NCBI GenBank assembly: GCA_023664325.1
Contig: JAMPFS010000030.1
Coordinates: 1 to 40,311, forward strand
Source: Clostridium sp.
GTDB taxonomy: Bacteria; Bacillota; Clostridia; Lachnospirales; Lachnospiraceae
Reading direction: 5' to 3'
DNA length: 40,311 nt
The notes beneath the pieces are model-generated. The model saw only the letters and a program-made list of their open reading frames with translations, did no database searches and was not told where the DNA came from. Positions within the stretch are counted from its first letter, which is position 1; every line of letters begins with the position of its first letter. Shown piece by piece: positions 25,285-32,821 of the stretch. The position numbers and the translations under genes were made by a program.

Positions 25285-26217
25285 ATGAAAAAGAAAATGG
25301 CGATATTGCTGGCGATTGTGCTGATGATTGGAACATCTGTCATCGGAGTGACAAAGCATGAAAAGGCTTATGCAAAAACGGCGCAAATGTCTATTGAGAT
25401 TCCGAAGTCGGTCAAGAAAGAGAATGAATTTACGGTTCGTGTCCTGTTAGACAGTGATGTAAACCTGTATTCCGTTGACGCATATCTTTCCTATAATCCG
25501 GAACTTTTAGAGTTTGTGCCGGATTCGGATGTTGTTACAGGATCCGCAGGGGTATTGGAATTAAAGGATACCTATGATGCAGAGACAAAGAATAAGGAAT
25601 ATGAGATTACATTTAAGGCAATCGAAACAGGAAAGACAGAGATCAGTTTTCAGGAAATATATCTGATAGATTATGCAGATATGGATTACATGGAGGTTGT
25701 GCCATCCGGAAAGACTTTTGATATCGGAGTAAATAAAACAGTAGAAATGGATGCCAGGTTAGAGGATTTGATTGTGGCGCCGGGTGAGCTTACAGAAGAC
25801 TTTTCTCCGGATCAGTTAGATTATGAAATGCACGTTGGGCTGGATGTGGATATGGTTGGGGTGAGCGCTGTGCCGATGGATGAAGGAAGTGTAGTGGAAT
25901 CAGACATTCCGGAAAGATTAGAAAACGGCAAAAATGTGATTACGATTAAAGTAACGGCTTTGTCCGGAAGTGTTAATATCTATACCGTTACAGTGTATAA
26001 GGAGGAGATAAGCGAGGAATCTGCCGAGGAACCGACCACAGAGGAAGATACAACAGAGACTACAGAAAATGAAGCGGGCAGCGATATGGAAAGCGAAATG
26101 CCAAAGGTGGATAACACGGAGGAAAATACACCGGCAGATGAGCAGGCTGCATCCACGGAGATCCAGGCGGGTATGGATGAAAATACGGAACAGACAACGG
26201 AAACGGTTCCGTATTAG
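25285..26217 (+). CDS. Secreted cohesin-like and cadherin-like protein with acidic tail
   Basis: A 310-residue exported protein. The signal peptide spans about 1-30 (AILLAIVLMIGTSVIG). Residues about 33-150 resemble a cohesin-type beta-sandwich (NLYSVDAYLSYNPELLEFV is the typical strand pair). Residues about 155-245 form a cadherin-like domain (LEDLIVAPGELTEDFSPDQLDYEM...VYTVTVYKEE style) related to the C-terminal domain of the preceding gene. The tail (250-310) is Glu/Thr-rich and probably disordered. No dockerin, sortase signal or TM anchor is present. AAAGGAG precedes the start. It is probably cotranscribed with the hydrolase gene, so a surface-complex role is plausible but unproven. Its stop codon overlaps that of convergent hslO. 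Confidence 0.78.
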   Translation: MKKKMAILLAIVLMIGTSVIGVTKHEKAYAKTAQMSIEIPKSVKKENEFTVRVLLDSDVNLYSVDAYLSYNPELLEFVPDSDVVTGSAGVLELKDTYDAETKNKEYEITFKAIETGKTEISFQEIYLIDYADMDYMEVVPSGKTFDIGVNKTVEMDARLEDLIVAPGELTEDFSPDQLDYEMHVGLDVDMVGVSAVPMDEGSVVESDIPERLENGKNVITIKVTALSGSVNIYTVTVYKEEISEESAEEPTTEEDTTETTENEAGSDMESEMPKVDNTEENTPADEQAASTEIQAGMDENTEQTTETVPY

Positions 26218-27080
26218 AGCATGCTTTCCAAATCGGCAATATCAAAAGTATAGTGCCGGTTACAAAACTGGCAATTCACTTCAATTGGCTTTTGATCTGC
26301 AATCATTTCTTCGATTTCATTTTTGCCGATGCTCATAACGGCACGATATACTTTTTCTTTGGAGCAGTCGCAGTGGTAAGCGGGCTCCAAAGATTCGTTA
26401 AAGGCAAGATCATATCCTTCAAACAACTGGTGCATCATATCTTTTGGTGACATTCCCTGTTCCATAAGACCTGTGATGGAACTGAAATCCTTCAGGCGGT
26501 CTTCTAATGTGGTAATCAGGGCGTCCTCTGCAAAGGGCAGCATTTGGATAATAAAGCCGCCGGCATGTTTTACGGTATTGTTTTTCTCCATCAATACACC
26601 GAGTGCAACAGAAGTGGGAATTTGTTCACTTGCCGCAAAATAATAGGTTAAGTCTTCTGCAATTTCACCGGTTACAAGATTTGTCTGTCCGACATAAGGA
26701 TCCTTTAATCCGATGTCCTTGATGACGCTTAAAACTCCAAGATCTAAGGCTTTTCCTACATCTAATTTCCCTTTGCTGCTGGCAGGGAGTAAGATGTCAG
26801 GATGGTTTACATATCCTTTTACCTGGGCTTTTCCATTGGCTGTGACAGTCAATCCGCCGATTGGACCGGAACATTGGATTTGCAGGGTTAATACATCGCT
26901 TTCATTCTTGCACATACTTCCCATGATACAGCCGGCAGTTAAGAGCCTGCCAAGAGCAGCGGTAGCAACAGGACTTGGATTGTGGATGGTTCTGGCAGTC
27001 TCGACCAAATCTTTTGTATAGGCGGCATAAAAGCGAACCTGGCTGTTTGCAGCCATTCCGCTGATAATGATATCTTTCAT
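26214..27080 (-). CDS. hslO: Redox-regulated chaperone Hsp33
   Basis: Hsp33 is a holdase switched on by oxidation, which releases zinc from four cysteines. The 288-residue length is typical. The C-terminal redox switch is complete: CDC (in YHCDCSKEK) and CQFC (in VNCQFCNRHY), with the linker between. The N-terminal part has ATAALGRLL and SGPIGGLTV. It starts within the end of the methyltransferase gene (ATGA overlap at 27077-27080), so the two are translationally coupled. Its stop codon overlaps the stop of the convergent cohesin-like gene by four bases, leaving no room for an intergenic terminator. Confidence 0.96.
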   Translation of the reverse strand: MKDIIISGMAANSQVRFYAAYTKDLVETARTIHNPSPVATAALGRLLTAGCIMGSMCKNESDVLTLQIQCSGPIGGLTVTANGKAQVKGYVNHPDILLPASSKGKLDVGKALDLGVLSVIKDIGLKDPYVGQTNLVTGEIAEDLTYYFAASEQIPTSVALGVLMEKNNTVKHAGGFIIQMLPFAEDALITTLEDRLKDFSSITGLMEQGMSPKDMMHQLFEGYDLAFNESLEPAYHCDCSKEKVYRAVMSIGKNEIEEMIADQKPIEVNCQFCNRHYTFDIADLESML

Positions 27081-27835
27081 GTGTGATCTCCATTTCTTGC
27101 AATAATATAAATACGTTCACTTTCCTCATGTGGCACATTCTCTGTAAATGCATCATAAGCTGTAATATATTCTAACCCGGCTTGCTTTAGCAAGTCAACT
27201 ATTTCTGAAAGGACATAGGCTTTTTGGTGATGTGTTTCGCAGAAGCGCTCAAAAAGAGGCGTATCATTTACTCTGGTAAAGACAGTCAGGTCGTATTGAT
27301 TGATAAAATCCTCTTCAAAAAAACTGTTTTCCCATGTATAGCTGCAATCTTTTTGATGATCGCAAAAGGTTTGATCGCCGAGAACCGTCTGATAAAAGTA
27401 CAGTGTTTTCAGGTCAAAAATAAATATTCCGTTTGGTGCCAGATGTTCTTTTACCTTTTGAAAGGTCATGCATACGTCATTCGGGCTTAATAAATAATTG
27501 AGGCTGTCGCATACGCAGTAGATGCCTTCTGCTTTCATGTCAAGCTGAAACTTGCGCATATCCTGTTGAAGGAGAGTAATGTTTTTGCTGCCATAAGTCT
27601 TATCGGCAGCGATTGTCAGCATATCGGCAGACTGATCAATTCCAATTATATGAAAGCCCGGCTTGTTCATGAGCAGTGACATTGTGCCTGTGCCACAGCC
27701 AAGCTCGACCAGCGTGCCGGCGGTAATATGATATGTGGCAAAAAGATGGATTAGATACTCGGACCATTCCTTATAAGGAATGTTATCCATAAAGGTGTCA
27801 TATACATATGCAAAATTTGTATAACTGGTTGACAT
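27077..27835 (-). CDS. Class I SAM-dependent methyltransferase
   Basis: A 252-residue cytoplasmic protein with a Rossmann-type methyltransferase fold. Motif I VELGCGTG is at 43-50, motif II GIDQSADML follows, the LLQQDMRKF segment matches the adenine-binding acidic loop, and CVCDSLNYL lies in motif IV. The C-terminal half has the beta-strand-rich pattern seen in the common clostridial methyltransferase often paired with hslO. The substrate is unknown. AGGAG precedes the start at seven bases. The gene is upstream of and coupled to hslO. It lies 92 bases downstream of the acidic repeat gene, with a hairpin in between. Confidence 0.9.
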   Translation of the reverse strand: MSTSYTNFAYVYDTFMDNIPYKEWSEYLIHLFATYHITAGTLVELGCGTGTMSLLMNKPGFHIIGIDQSADMLTIAADKTYGSKNITLLQQDMRKFQLDMKAEGIYCVCDSLNYLLSPNDVCMTFQKVKEHLAPNGIFIFDLKTLYFYQTVLGDQTFCDHQKDCSYTWENSFFEEDFINQYDLTVFTRVNDTPLFERFCETHHQKAYVLSEIVDLLKQAGLEYITAYDAFTENVPHEESERIYIIARNGDHT

Positions 27836-27875
27836 AACATTTCTCCTCTCAATTGCCTAAGTGGATGACATAAAG

Positions 27876-27912
27876 AAAGGGAGGTTACACATATATGGTG
27901 CAACATCCCTTT
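27876..27912 (-). terminator. Hairpin terminator (minus strand) after the acidic repeat gene
   Basis: A 15-bp stem (27876-27890 with 27898-27912; one mismatch and one wobble) encloses a 7-base AT loop. In minus-strand sense it is followed only by CTTTA, so termination may be partial and the downstream methyltransferase-hslO pair could receive readthrough. Confidence 0.55.
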
Positions 27913-27927
27913 CGGAACAGGCGTCTG

Positions 27928-28788
27928 TTAAAAGTCCAGCTTATCCTGTTCTTCTAATACATCCGGATCTTCGGAAACATCAGATAATCCTTCATTTTCA
28001 TAGCCGGTCACTTCAGCAGTGGCGGCATTTTCTTTTGCTTTATCTTCAGAGAAGATTCCTGTAGAGTTGAAAGGATTGTCAAAACTTATCGTTGGAATGA
28101 CATCTTCGGATGCCGGAATATCAGATTCTTCCGCAGGTAAGGCGGAATCTTCCTGTTCGGCAGCATTTGTGTCATTGGTGATTTCTGTCATGTCTTCTTT
28201 CGGTAAAATGTCCTCTTCCTTGTCGGAATTATCATTGGAAACTTCAGGGCTGTCACCAACCGTGTGAAATCCGGTGATATCCGGGGTTTCTGTATTCAAG
28301 GAAGAGGTTTGCGCCTCGGTGTTGTCTGTGGTTTCTGTATTCCAGACAGAGGCTGGTGCCTCAGCAGTGTCCGTGTTTTCCAAACTCTCAGCAGGAGTCT
28401 GCGCCTCAGCGGTGTCGGTGTTTTCCGAGTTCTCAGCAGGGGTCTGCGCCTCAGCAGTGTCTGAACTGTCCGTATCTTCAGGTGTGGCGCTGTCTGTGTT
28501 TTGTTCTTTTGCATTGATTGCGATGGAGGTATATTCCCGTCCGTGTTCATTGTCTGCAAAAACGTCATCAGATGTATTATCAAAATCATCATCATCAAAA
28601 CAGAAATCGTCATTGTCACCGAATTTGTCTGAGATACTGTTCTTTAGGTTGCAAAGCTTATCGGATGCTTTCTGATAGAGAGGACAGGTTTTGATTTTAT
28701 CTCTGAAAATGTAACAGGTTCCGCCAATTGCTGCCACAGCGGTGGTAAGGGCAAGTAATTTGCCCAAAGTACTATTTTTCTTTGCCAT
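27928..28788 (-). CDS. Membrane-anchored acidic protein with 15-residue tandem repeats
   Basis: A 286-residue protein. Residues 8-27 form a hydrophobic segment (LGKLLALTTAVAAIGGTCYIF), followed by a short basic part. The rest is highly acidic and low-complexity, with a run FDDDDFDN near 64-71. Residues 110-169 are four 15-residue repeats (consensus DTAEAQTPAENSENT). A long disordered tail is predicted. The start is taken as the second ATG (28788): AAGGAG is seven bases from it but only one base from the first ATG (28794). A possible -10 TATACT lies on the minus strand at 28853-28858. I do not recognise the family. The N-terminal segment plus tail could anchor it to the membrane, with the tail either inside or outside. 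Confidence 0.72.
   Translation of the reverse strand: MAKKNSTLGKLLALTTAVAAIGGTCYIFRDKIKTCPLYQKASDKLCNLKNSISDKFGDNDDFCFDDDDFDNTSDDVFADNEHGREYTSIAINAKEQNTDSATPEDTDSSDTAEAQTPAENSENTDTAEAQTPAESLENTDTAEAPASVWNTETTDNTEAQTSSLNTETPDITGFHTVGDSPEVSNDNSDKEEDILPKEDMTEITNDTNAAEQEDSALPAEESDIPASEDVIPTISFDNPFNSTGIFSEDKAKENAATAEVTGYENEGLSDVSEDPDVLEEQDKLDF
28282..28461. repeat. Coding minisatellite, four 45-bp units
   Basis: Units run 28417-28461, 28372-28416, 28327-28371 and 28282-28326 in protein order. The first two are near-identical; the last two have diverged more. The in-frame 45-bp period means unit gain or loss would keep the frame open, giving potential length variation between strains. Confidence 0.85.
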
Positions 28789-28922
28789 AATCATTCTCCT
28801 TATGTTATTGTTTTATAAATAGTTACGCATAATAATTGCGGATATTGTAATTAGTATAACCGCATAAGATAATTTATAACACTTAAAATTGTCTTTATTT
28901 TAATATAGAAAAAGCTAAAAAG

Positions 28923-28966
28923 CAATTCTTTCTTTAGAATTGTTTCGGATTGTGCAAAATGCACAA
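28923..28966. other. Two inverted repeats in the divergent intergenic region
   Basis: CAATTCT-TTCTTT-AGAATTG (28923-28942) is followed by the perfect TTGTGCA-AAA-TGCACAA (28950-28966). They lie about 40 bases upstream of the -35 of the 700-residue gene. Both are candidate operators. The 308-base gap 28789-29096 contains no gene that I can support. Confidence 0.45.
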
Positions 28967-29006
28967 CGAATGTCTGACAAAATAACTGAAAATAAAAAAA
29001 AATCAG

Positions 29007-29035
29007 TTGTAATATGTTTAATTTTGTGCTAAACT
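29007..29035 (+). promoter_or_regulatory. Promoter of the 700-residue gene
   Basis: TTGTAA (29007-29012), 17 bases, TAAACT (29030-29035) with an extended TGC. A perfect hairpin GTGAAAT-TTATTG-ATTTCAC (29049-29068) falls in the leader. Confidence 0.55.
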
Positions 29036-29096
29036 TGTAATTGAATAGGTGAAATTTATTGATTTCACACAAATTGAGTATAAAGGAGGCATTATA

Positions 29097-31199
29097 ATGC
29101 AGAATTTACCGGCAAATGTGACACGTGGTAATGATACGAATATTATTTCTATTGCTGCATCCTCGAATAAGGGAATGCTGATTCGTTTTTTGAATGAGCA
29201 GGTTGAAGAGGGCTTTTATGCGTTAGTCATTGACTATTTAAAGGATCACAATTTTGATTTGTCTACTATGCTTGTGGATGATGATGTAAAGGCTCAGTGT
29301 ACGAAGCTTTATGAGCTTGCTGAGTTTGTAGATGAATATATTAAAAAACCGGGCAAATACGAGATAGAGGAGTGGATTGAACCATTGTTCCGGTTTGTAT
29401 ATGGCGATATTGATGCTACAGATACAGACGCTATTATTAACACAACTGGTATCTATAGATATAGTATATGGCTGGTTTATCTCTATCAGTTGGATCGTTT
29501 TGGAGAGGCGATGCGTCTGATTGGCGAGCGTGTGGCTCCGCTTTTGATTAATACCTGCTATCAGATTACGGATGCGGATGACAGACCAGCCACATATGAC
29601 AAGGCTGTTATGGGCTATATGGATTTGATTAATGTTGTAATGGAGATGGATTTGCCGCCTTCCGCATCAAATTCCGAGGCATACCTTAATAATTTAGAGG
29701 TACTATATGATTATTTTGTAGAGGATACCCATGTGGGCAATGATTATAAGATTCAGTTTAGTATGGGTATGTTTAATTCCTTCATCCGCAAGCAGGATTA
29801 TAACAAGGCTTTTGAATTTTATGGTTTGAATGCGGAATTTATCCCGGTTGATAACATGCTTGTTTATGAGAATTTCAAGGAACTGATTCGCAACTGTAAC
29901 AGCACCCAGTACACGAATGTGTTAAGCCGGTCTGTAATCTCTGCCATTTCCAAGCAGGATATTTATAATAAGCGGATTGATAGTCTGCTGGTTGAAGTTT
30001 GCGCATTTGTGAAGAAGGTATACAAGTATATTGAAGATGAACCGGTTATGAAAAAGAATTTACAGATTCTTGGAGCGGGTGCTTCTTTAAGTGATAAGAG
30101 CAACGTGTTTGAGGGACTTTACGAGTACAATTTGGTGTTCTATGAGTGTGGAATCAAGCAGTTGGTAAGCCAGGATTTGTCTACCCGTTCATGGGAGGAA
30201 AAATATGAGATTTTAGATTTGCTGTATACAACGCTGAATGTTGTGTTTGATGGATATAATGTATATGAGATTTCCAACCGTATTGAGCACCAGTACGTGG
30301 AACTGACATGGATTGGAAATTATGTGAATGCGAATCCATCTCTTCTCAAATTGTTCTTTAGTGTAAAAGAAAAGATAAAAGCGTTCAAGATCCGGAAGAA
30401 CACAATTATAGAGAAGAGCAAGACGAATTACGAGATTAAGAAGCTTCTTGAGGATCGCCAGAAACATCTTGTATTTATTGCAGCGACAGAGATGATTAAG
30501 AACGGACTCAGCAACAAAGATAAGCCTGTGCTATATTCGAACTATGATCAAGAAAAGGCGAGAAAAATGGTTCAGGAAATGTATGCCAGAATTAGTCTTC
30601 CGCAGAATTATGAAATCAAGCATGAATCAGCAGGCGGTGGTGGTAAGTTTGGATTTGGCAAGTCCGCTTCCGGCCCTGTGGATACAGAACTTGCAAAGAT
30701 GTTCCATAACATAATCATGGCGGAAATGCTTTGCAAATCGGAATGGCTTTGGAATCAGTATACAACGAAGAACCATGACAGGCAGACGGATGAGGAGGCA
30801 ACTTATAGTGTTGCATGCCTGATTCGGGTAGTAGAGCTTTTGATTGTGCGAAAAGATAAGGCGGTCGCCGCAGAATCTGCTCCGAATAAGAAAGTGATTA
30901 TCACGAAGACAGGTAAGGTAATTGAGTTATCTGATGAGTCAGATAATAAGCCGGTTAACAGTAAGAATAATGATCCGACGGTTATTGAACACATTAACCA
31001 TATTGAAGATTTTCTGAAGAACCGGAGTGATACCAATGTATCATATGTTAAAGGATATATCTCAGACTGGGTAAATATGTTAATGCAGAGTCAGTTTGAC
31101 AGAGATTCTTTGCTGTCAGTGGTAGAAGCAGAGGAAGTACGGGGCAAGACATGGCAGGTTATTAAGAGATTGAATTATGATATGGTGAGTCTGTCATGA
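29097..31199 (+). CDS. Unrecognised 700-residue helical cytoplasmic protein
   Basis: I do not recognise this family. There is no signal peptide, TM segment or Walker motif. The sequence is almost entirely alpha-helical in character, with many aromatic residues. A Gly-rich linker GGGGKFGFGKSASG lies near 552-565, a charged linker near 620-645 (KVIELSDESDNKP), and a helical C-terminal part (EHINHIEDFL...NYDMVSLS). AAGGAGG precedes ATG 29097 at eight bases; the in-frame start at 29049 would add 16 residues across the leader hairpin. Codon choice resembles that of ppdK, which suggests good expression. A pilin-like gene follows 63 bases later with no new promoter, so a shared role in a surface appendage or in its control is possible. 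Confidence 0.85.
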   Translation: MQNLPANVTRGNDTNIISIAASSNKGMLIRFLNEQVEEGFYALVIDYLKDHNFDLSTMLVDDDVKAQCTKLYELAEFVDEYIKKPGKYEIEEWIEPLFRFVYGDIDATDTDAIINTTGIYRYSIWLVYLYQLDRFGEAMRLIGERVAPLLINTCYQITDADDRPATYDKAVMGYMDLINVVMEMDLPPSASNSEAYLNNLEVLYDYFVEDTHVGNDYKIQFSMGMFNSFIRKQDYNKAFEFYGLNAEFIPVDNMLVYENFKELIRNCNSTQYTNVLSRSVISAISKQDIYNKRIDSLLVEVCAFVKKVYKYIEDEPVMKKNLQILGAGASLSDKSNVFEGLYEYNLVFYECGIKQLVSQDLSTRSWEEKYEILDLLYTTLNVVFDGYNVYEISNRIEHQYVELTWIGNYVNANPSLLKLFFSVKEKIKAFKIRKNTIIEKSKTNYEIKKLLEDRQKHLVFIAATEMIKNGLSNKDKPVLYSNYDQEKARKMVQEMYARISLPQNYEIKHESAGGGGKFGFGKSASGPVDTELAKMFHNIIMAEMLCKSEWLWNQYTTKNHDRQTDEEATYSVACLIRVVELLIVRKDKAVAAESAPNKKVIITKTGKVIELSDESDNKPVNSKNNDPTVIEHINHIEDFLKNRSDTNVSYVKGYISDWVNMLMQSQFDRDSLLSVVEAEEVRGKTWQVIKRLNYDMVSLS

Positions 31200-31215
31200 T
31201 ATGACGTGAGCAATG

Positions 31216-31239
31216 GGATAGGTGATTTTTCACCTATCC
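31216..31239. other. Hairpin without T-tract between the 700-residue gene and the pilin gene
   Basis: GGATAGGTGA-TTTT-TCACCTATCC is a perfect 10-bp stem. No T-run follows on the plus strand, so it is not a normal terminator. It lies 24 bases before the pilin start codon and 14 before its ribosome site. It may stabilise or process the message, or set relative expression of the two genes. Confidence 0.6.
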
Positions 31240-31262
31240 TGTCACTGTAAAAGGAGAGTTAT

Positions 31263-31715
31263 ATGAGAAAAAATCGTGGATTTTCATTAGTGGAATTACT
31301 GGTAGTGGTGGCAGTGATCGCAGTCATCGGTGGTGTCTTAGCACCAATGCTTATTCGCTATGTCAATAAAGCGCGTTTAAGCAGTGATATTGATACAGGG
31401 AAGGAAGTTGCGAAGGCAATTATGGCTGCGGTGACAGAGGAAAGCGTCAAAGATAATGCAGTCGAACATGCAGACCCGCACCCTGTTGCAGATATGGATG
31501 GTGATGACTTTAAAGATGAAGTGTACAGTATTCTTTCCGTGGATGAAGTGAAGGGCAAGGCAAAAAAAGATGTACATGGCAATGTGATGCAGAATGGCGC
31601 GCCACAGTTTTATTATACATTGGATGCCGCCAAAAATAAGGTTGAAGTCTATTATGGCGGAACAGATGCGGATTATCAGGTTTATCCGGTAGCAGGGAAT
31701 AAACTTGTGGAATAG
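31263..31715 (+). CDS. Type IV pilin / type II pseudopilin-like protein
   Basis: A 150-residue protein with a classic class III signal: MRKNRG, then FSLVELLVVVAVIAVIGG. The prepilin peptidase should cut after Gly6, leaving Phe at +1 and the conserved Glu at +5. The hydrophobic helix (7-28) is followed by an amphipathic helix (YVNKARLSSDIDTGKEVAKAIMAAV) and a small globular domain ending PVAGNKLVE. Only two or no cysteines are involved in the fold; none is visible. The start follows AAGGAG. No pilus ATPase, platform protein or prepilin peptidase gene is in the window, so the assembly system must be elsewhere. It could be a minor pilin, a competence pseudopilin, or a free membrane-held subunit. 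Confidence 0.9.
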   Translation: MRKNRGFSLVELLVVVAVIAVIGGVLAPMLIRYVNKARLSSDIDTGKEVAKAIMAAVTEESVKDNAVEHADPHPVADMDGDDFKDEVYSILSVDEVKGKAKKDVHGNVMQNGAPQFYYTLDAAKNKVEVYYGGTDADYQVYPVAGNKLVE

Positions 31716-31763
31716 GAGATTGTCAGGGTTTATAAATTTTATAAAAAAAATCAAAAATTATGG

Positions 31764-31792
31764 TTGACAAATGTTCCAGCGTTTGGTATATT
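31764..31792 (+). promoter_or_regulatory. Promoter of tRNA-Gly
   Basis: Consensus TTGACA (31764-31769), 17 bases, TATATT (31787-31792) with an extended TGG. Transcription would start near 31799, giving a short 5' leader. Confidence 0.8.
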
Positions 31793-31812
31793 ACTACTTG
31801 TCGTTAAGACGT

Positions 31813-31884
<72 letters not shown>

Positions 31885-31926
31885 TCTTTTATTTCAGGTA
31901 AAGAGTGTTGAAACTCGTTCAGATAT

Positions 31927-31954
31927 AAGACTGTTATATAAACGGTCTTTTTTT
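31927..31954 (+). terminator. Terminator after tRNA-Gly
   Basis: AAGACTGTT-ATATA-AACGGTCTT (one wobble) followed by a T-run to 31954. Confidence 0.85.
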
Positions 31955-32060
31955 ATGTCACAGTGGATATGATTAGTCTGGCAAATATGCATTTATCAAC
32001 TGTTTTTACAGATATCGGAATTACAGATTGCTAAGGAAGATTTTGCTGTTAGGAGGGAAT

Positions 32061-32663
32061 ATGGAAAACGAATATAAAGAATATAATAGTTCATTTTTTG
32101 CAATGATGTCACGGATGAAGTATATTAACCGATGGGCGCTTATGCGTAACTCTTATCCGGAAAATATCAGTGAACATTCTTTGGAAGTGGCAATGTTGGC
32201 ACATGCGTTGGCGCTGATTGGAAATTGCAAATATGGAAAGCATTTAAATGCGGAAAAAGCGGCATTGATCGGAATGTATCATGACTGCACGGAAATTATT
32301 ACGGGAGATATGCCGACTCCGATTAAATACTACAATAAAGATACAAAGGAAGCATATAAGAATGTAGAGGTGCAGGCTGCAAAGGAACTTTTATTGATGC
32401 TGCCGGACTATATGCGGAAAGAATATGAAAAGATATTCTTTCCTTCCGAGGAGGATGAATATTTACAAAAAATTGTAAAAGCGGCGGATCGGCTATCCGC
32501 TTATATCAAGTGCATTGAAGAGGAAAAAGCAGGAAACAGGGAGTTTTCCAGCGCAATGGCTGCCACATATGGGAAGCTCAAAGAAATGGATCTGCCTGAG
32601 GTTCAGGATTTTATAAGAGATTTCAGTGGCGCTTACAGAAAAACGCTGGATGAACTGAAATAG
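32061..32663 (+). CDS. yfbR: YfbR-like HD-domain 5'-deoxynucleotidase
   Basis: A 200-residue cytoplasmic HD-superfamily phosphohydrolase resembling YfbR, which dephosphorylates deoxynucleoside monophosphates. Metal ligands are visible: His39 in NISEHSLEVA, His74-Asp75 in MYHDCTEIITGD, and a later Asp in KAADRLSAYIKC. The length and the motif GDMPTPIKY match the family. ATG 32061 follows AGGAGG at about five bases; in-frame 32028 lies before the ribosome site. It follows the tRNA gene terminator. A clear promoter is not seen. It may act in thymidylate or dNMP balance, linking loosely to the nucleotide genes nearby. Confidence 0.88.
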   Translation: MENEYKEYNSSFFAMMSRMKYINRWALMRNSYPENISEHSLEVAMLAHALALIGNCKYGKHLNAEKAALIGMYHDCTEIITGDMPTPIKYYNKDTKEAYKNVEVQAAKELLLMLPDYMRKEYEKIFFPSEEDEYLQKIVKAADRLSAYIKCIEEEKAGNREFSSAMAATYGKLKEMDLPEVQDFIRDFSGAYRKTLDELK

Positions 32664-32704
32664 TGACAGCAGAAAAGAATATTTAGAAAAATGAGACGGA
32701 TTCA

Positions 32705-32733
32705 TAGACAGAATCTGGAAAAAAGGGTATAAT
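32705..32733 (+). promoter_or_regulatory. Promoter of glgA-serS
   Basis: TAGACA (32705-32710), 17 bases, TATAAT (32728-32733). The leader to glgA is about 82 bases and shows no T-box. Confidence 0.65.
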
Positions 32734-32821
32734 AGGGAAAGGCATTTTGTTGTTATGCAGAACGAATCGGACATGTTCCGGTATGTATTTTGCAACGAAA
32801 TAGTATTGGAGGGAATTGGTT

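Noticed and set aside
28282..28461. CRISPR array suspected from the regular repeats.
   Set aside because: Units are contiguous and in frame with a coding region, and there are no unique spacers or cas genes.
28274..28675. 133-codon plus-strand repetitive frame opposite the acidic repeat protein.
   Set aside because: It mirrors the same 45-bp repeats. The minus-strand frame has the ribosome site and a sensible membrane anchor.
31263..31715. Competence (comG) locus.
   Set aside because: Only one pilin-like gene is present; no comGA ATPase or comGB platform gene flanks it.
31740..31812. Leader before tRNA-Gly considered as a riboswitch or T-box.
   Set aside because: It is fully explained by a consensus promoter directly upstream of the tRNA gene.
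32734..32821. T-box leader for the glgA-serS transcript.
   Set aside because: No specifier stem or TGGNACCGCG-like T-box sequence is present in the short leader.
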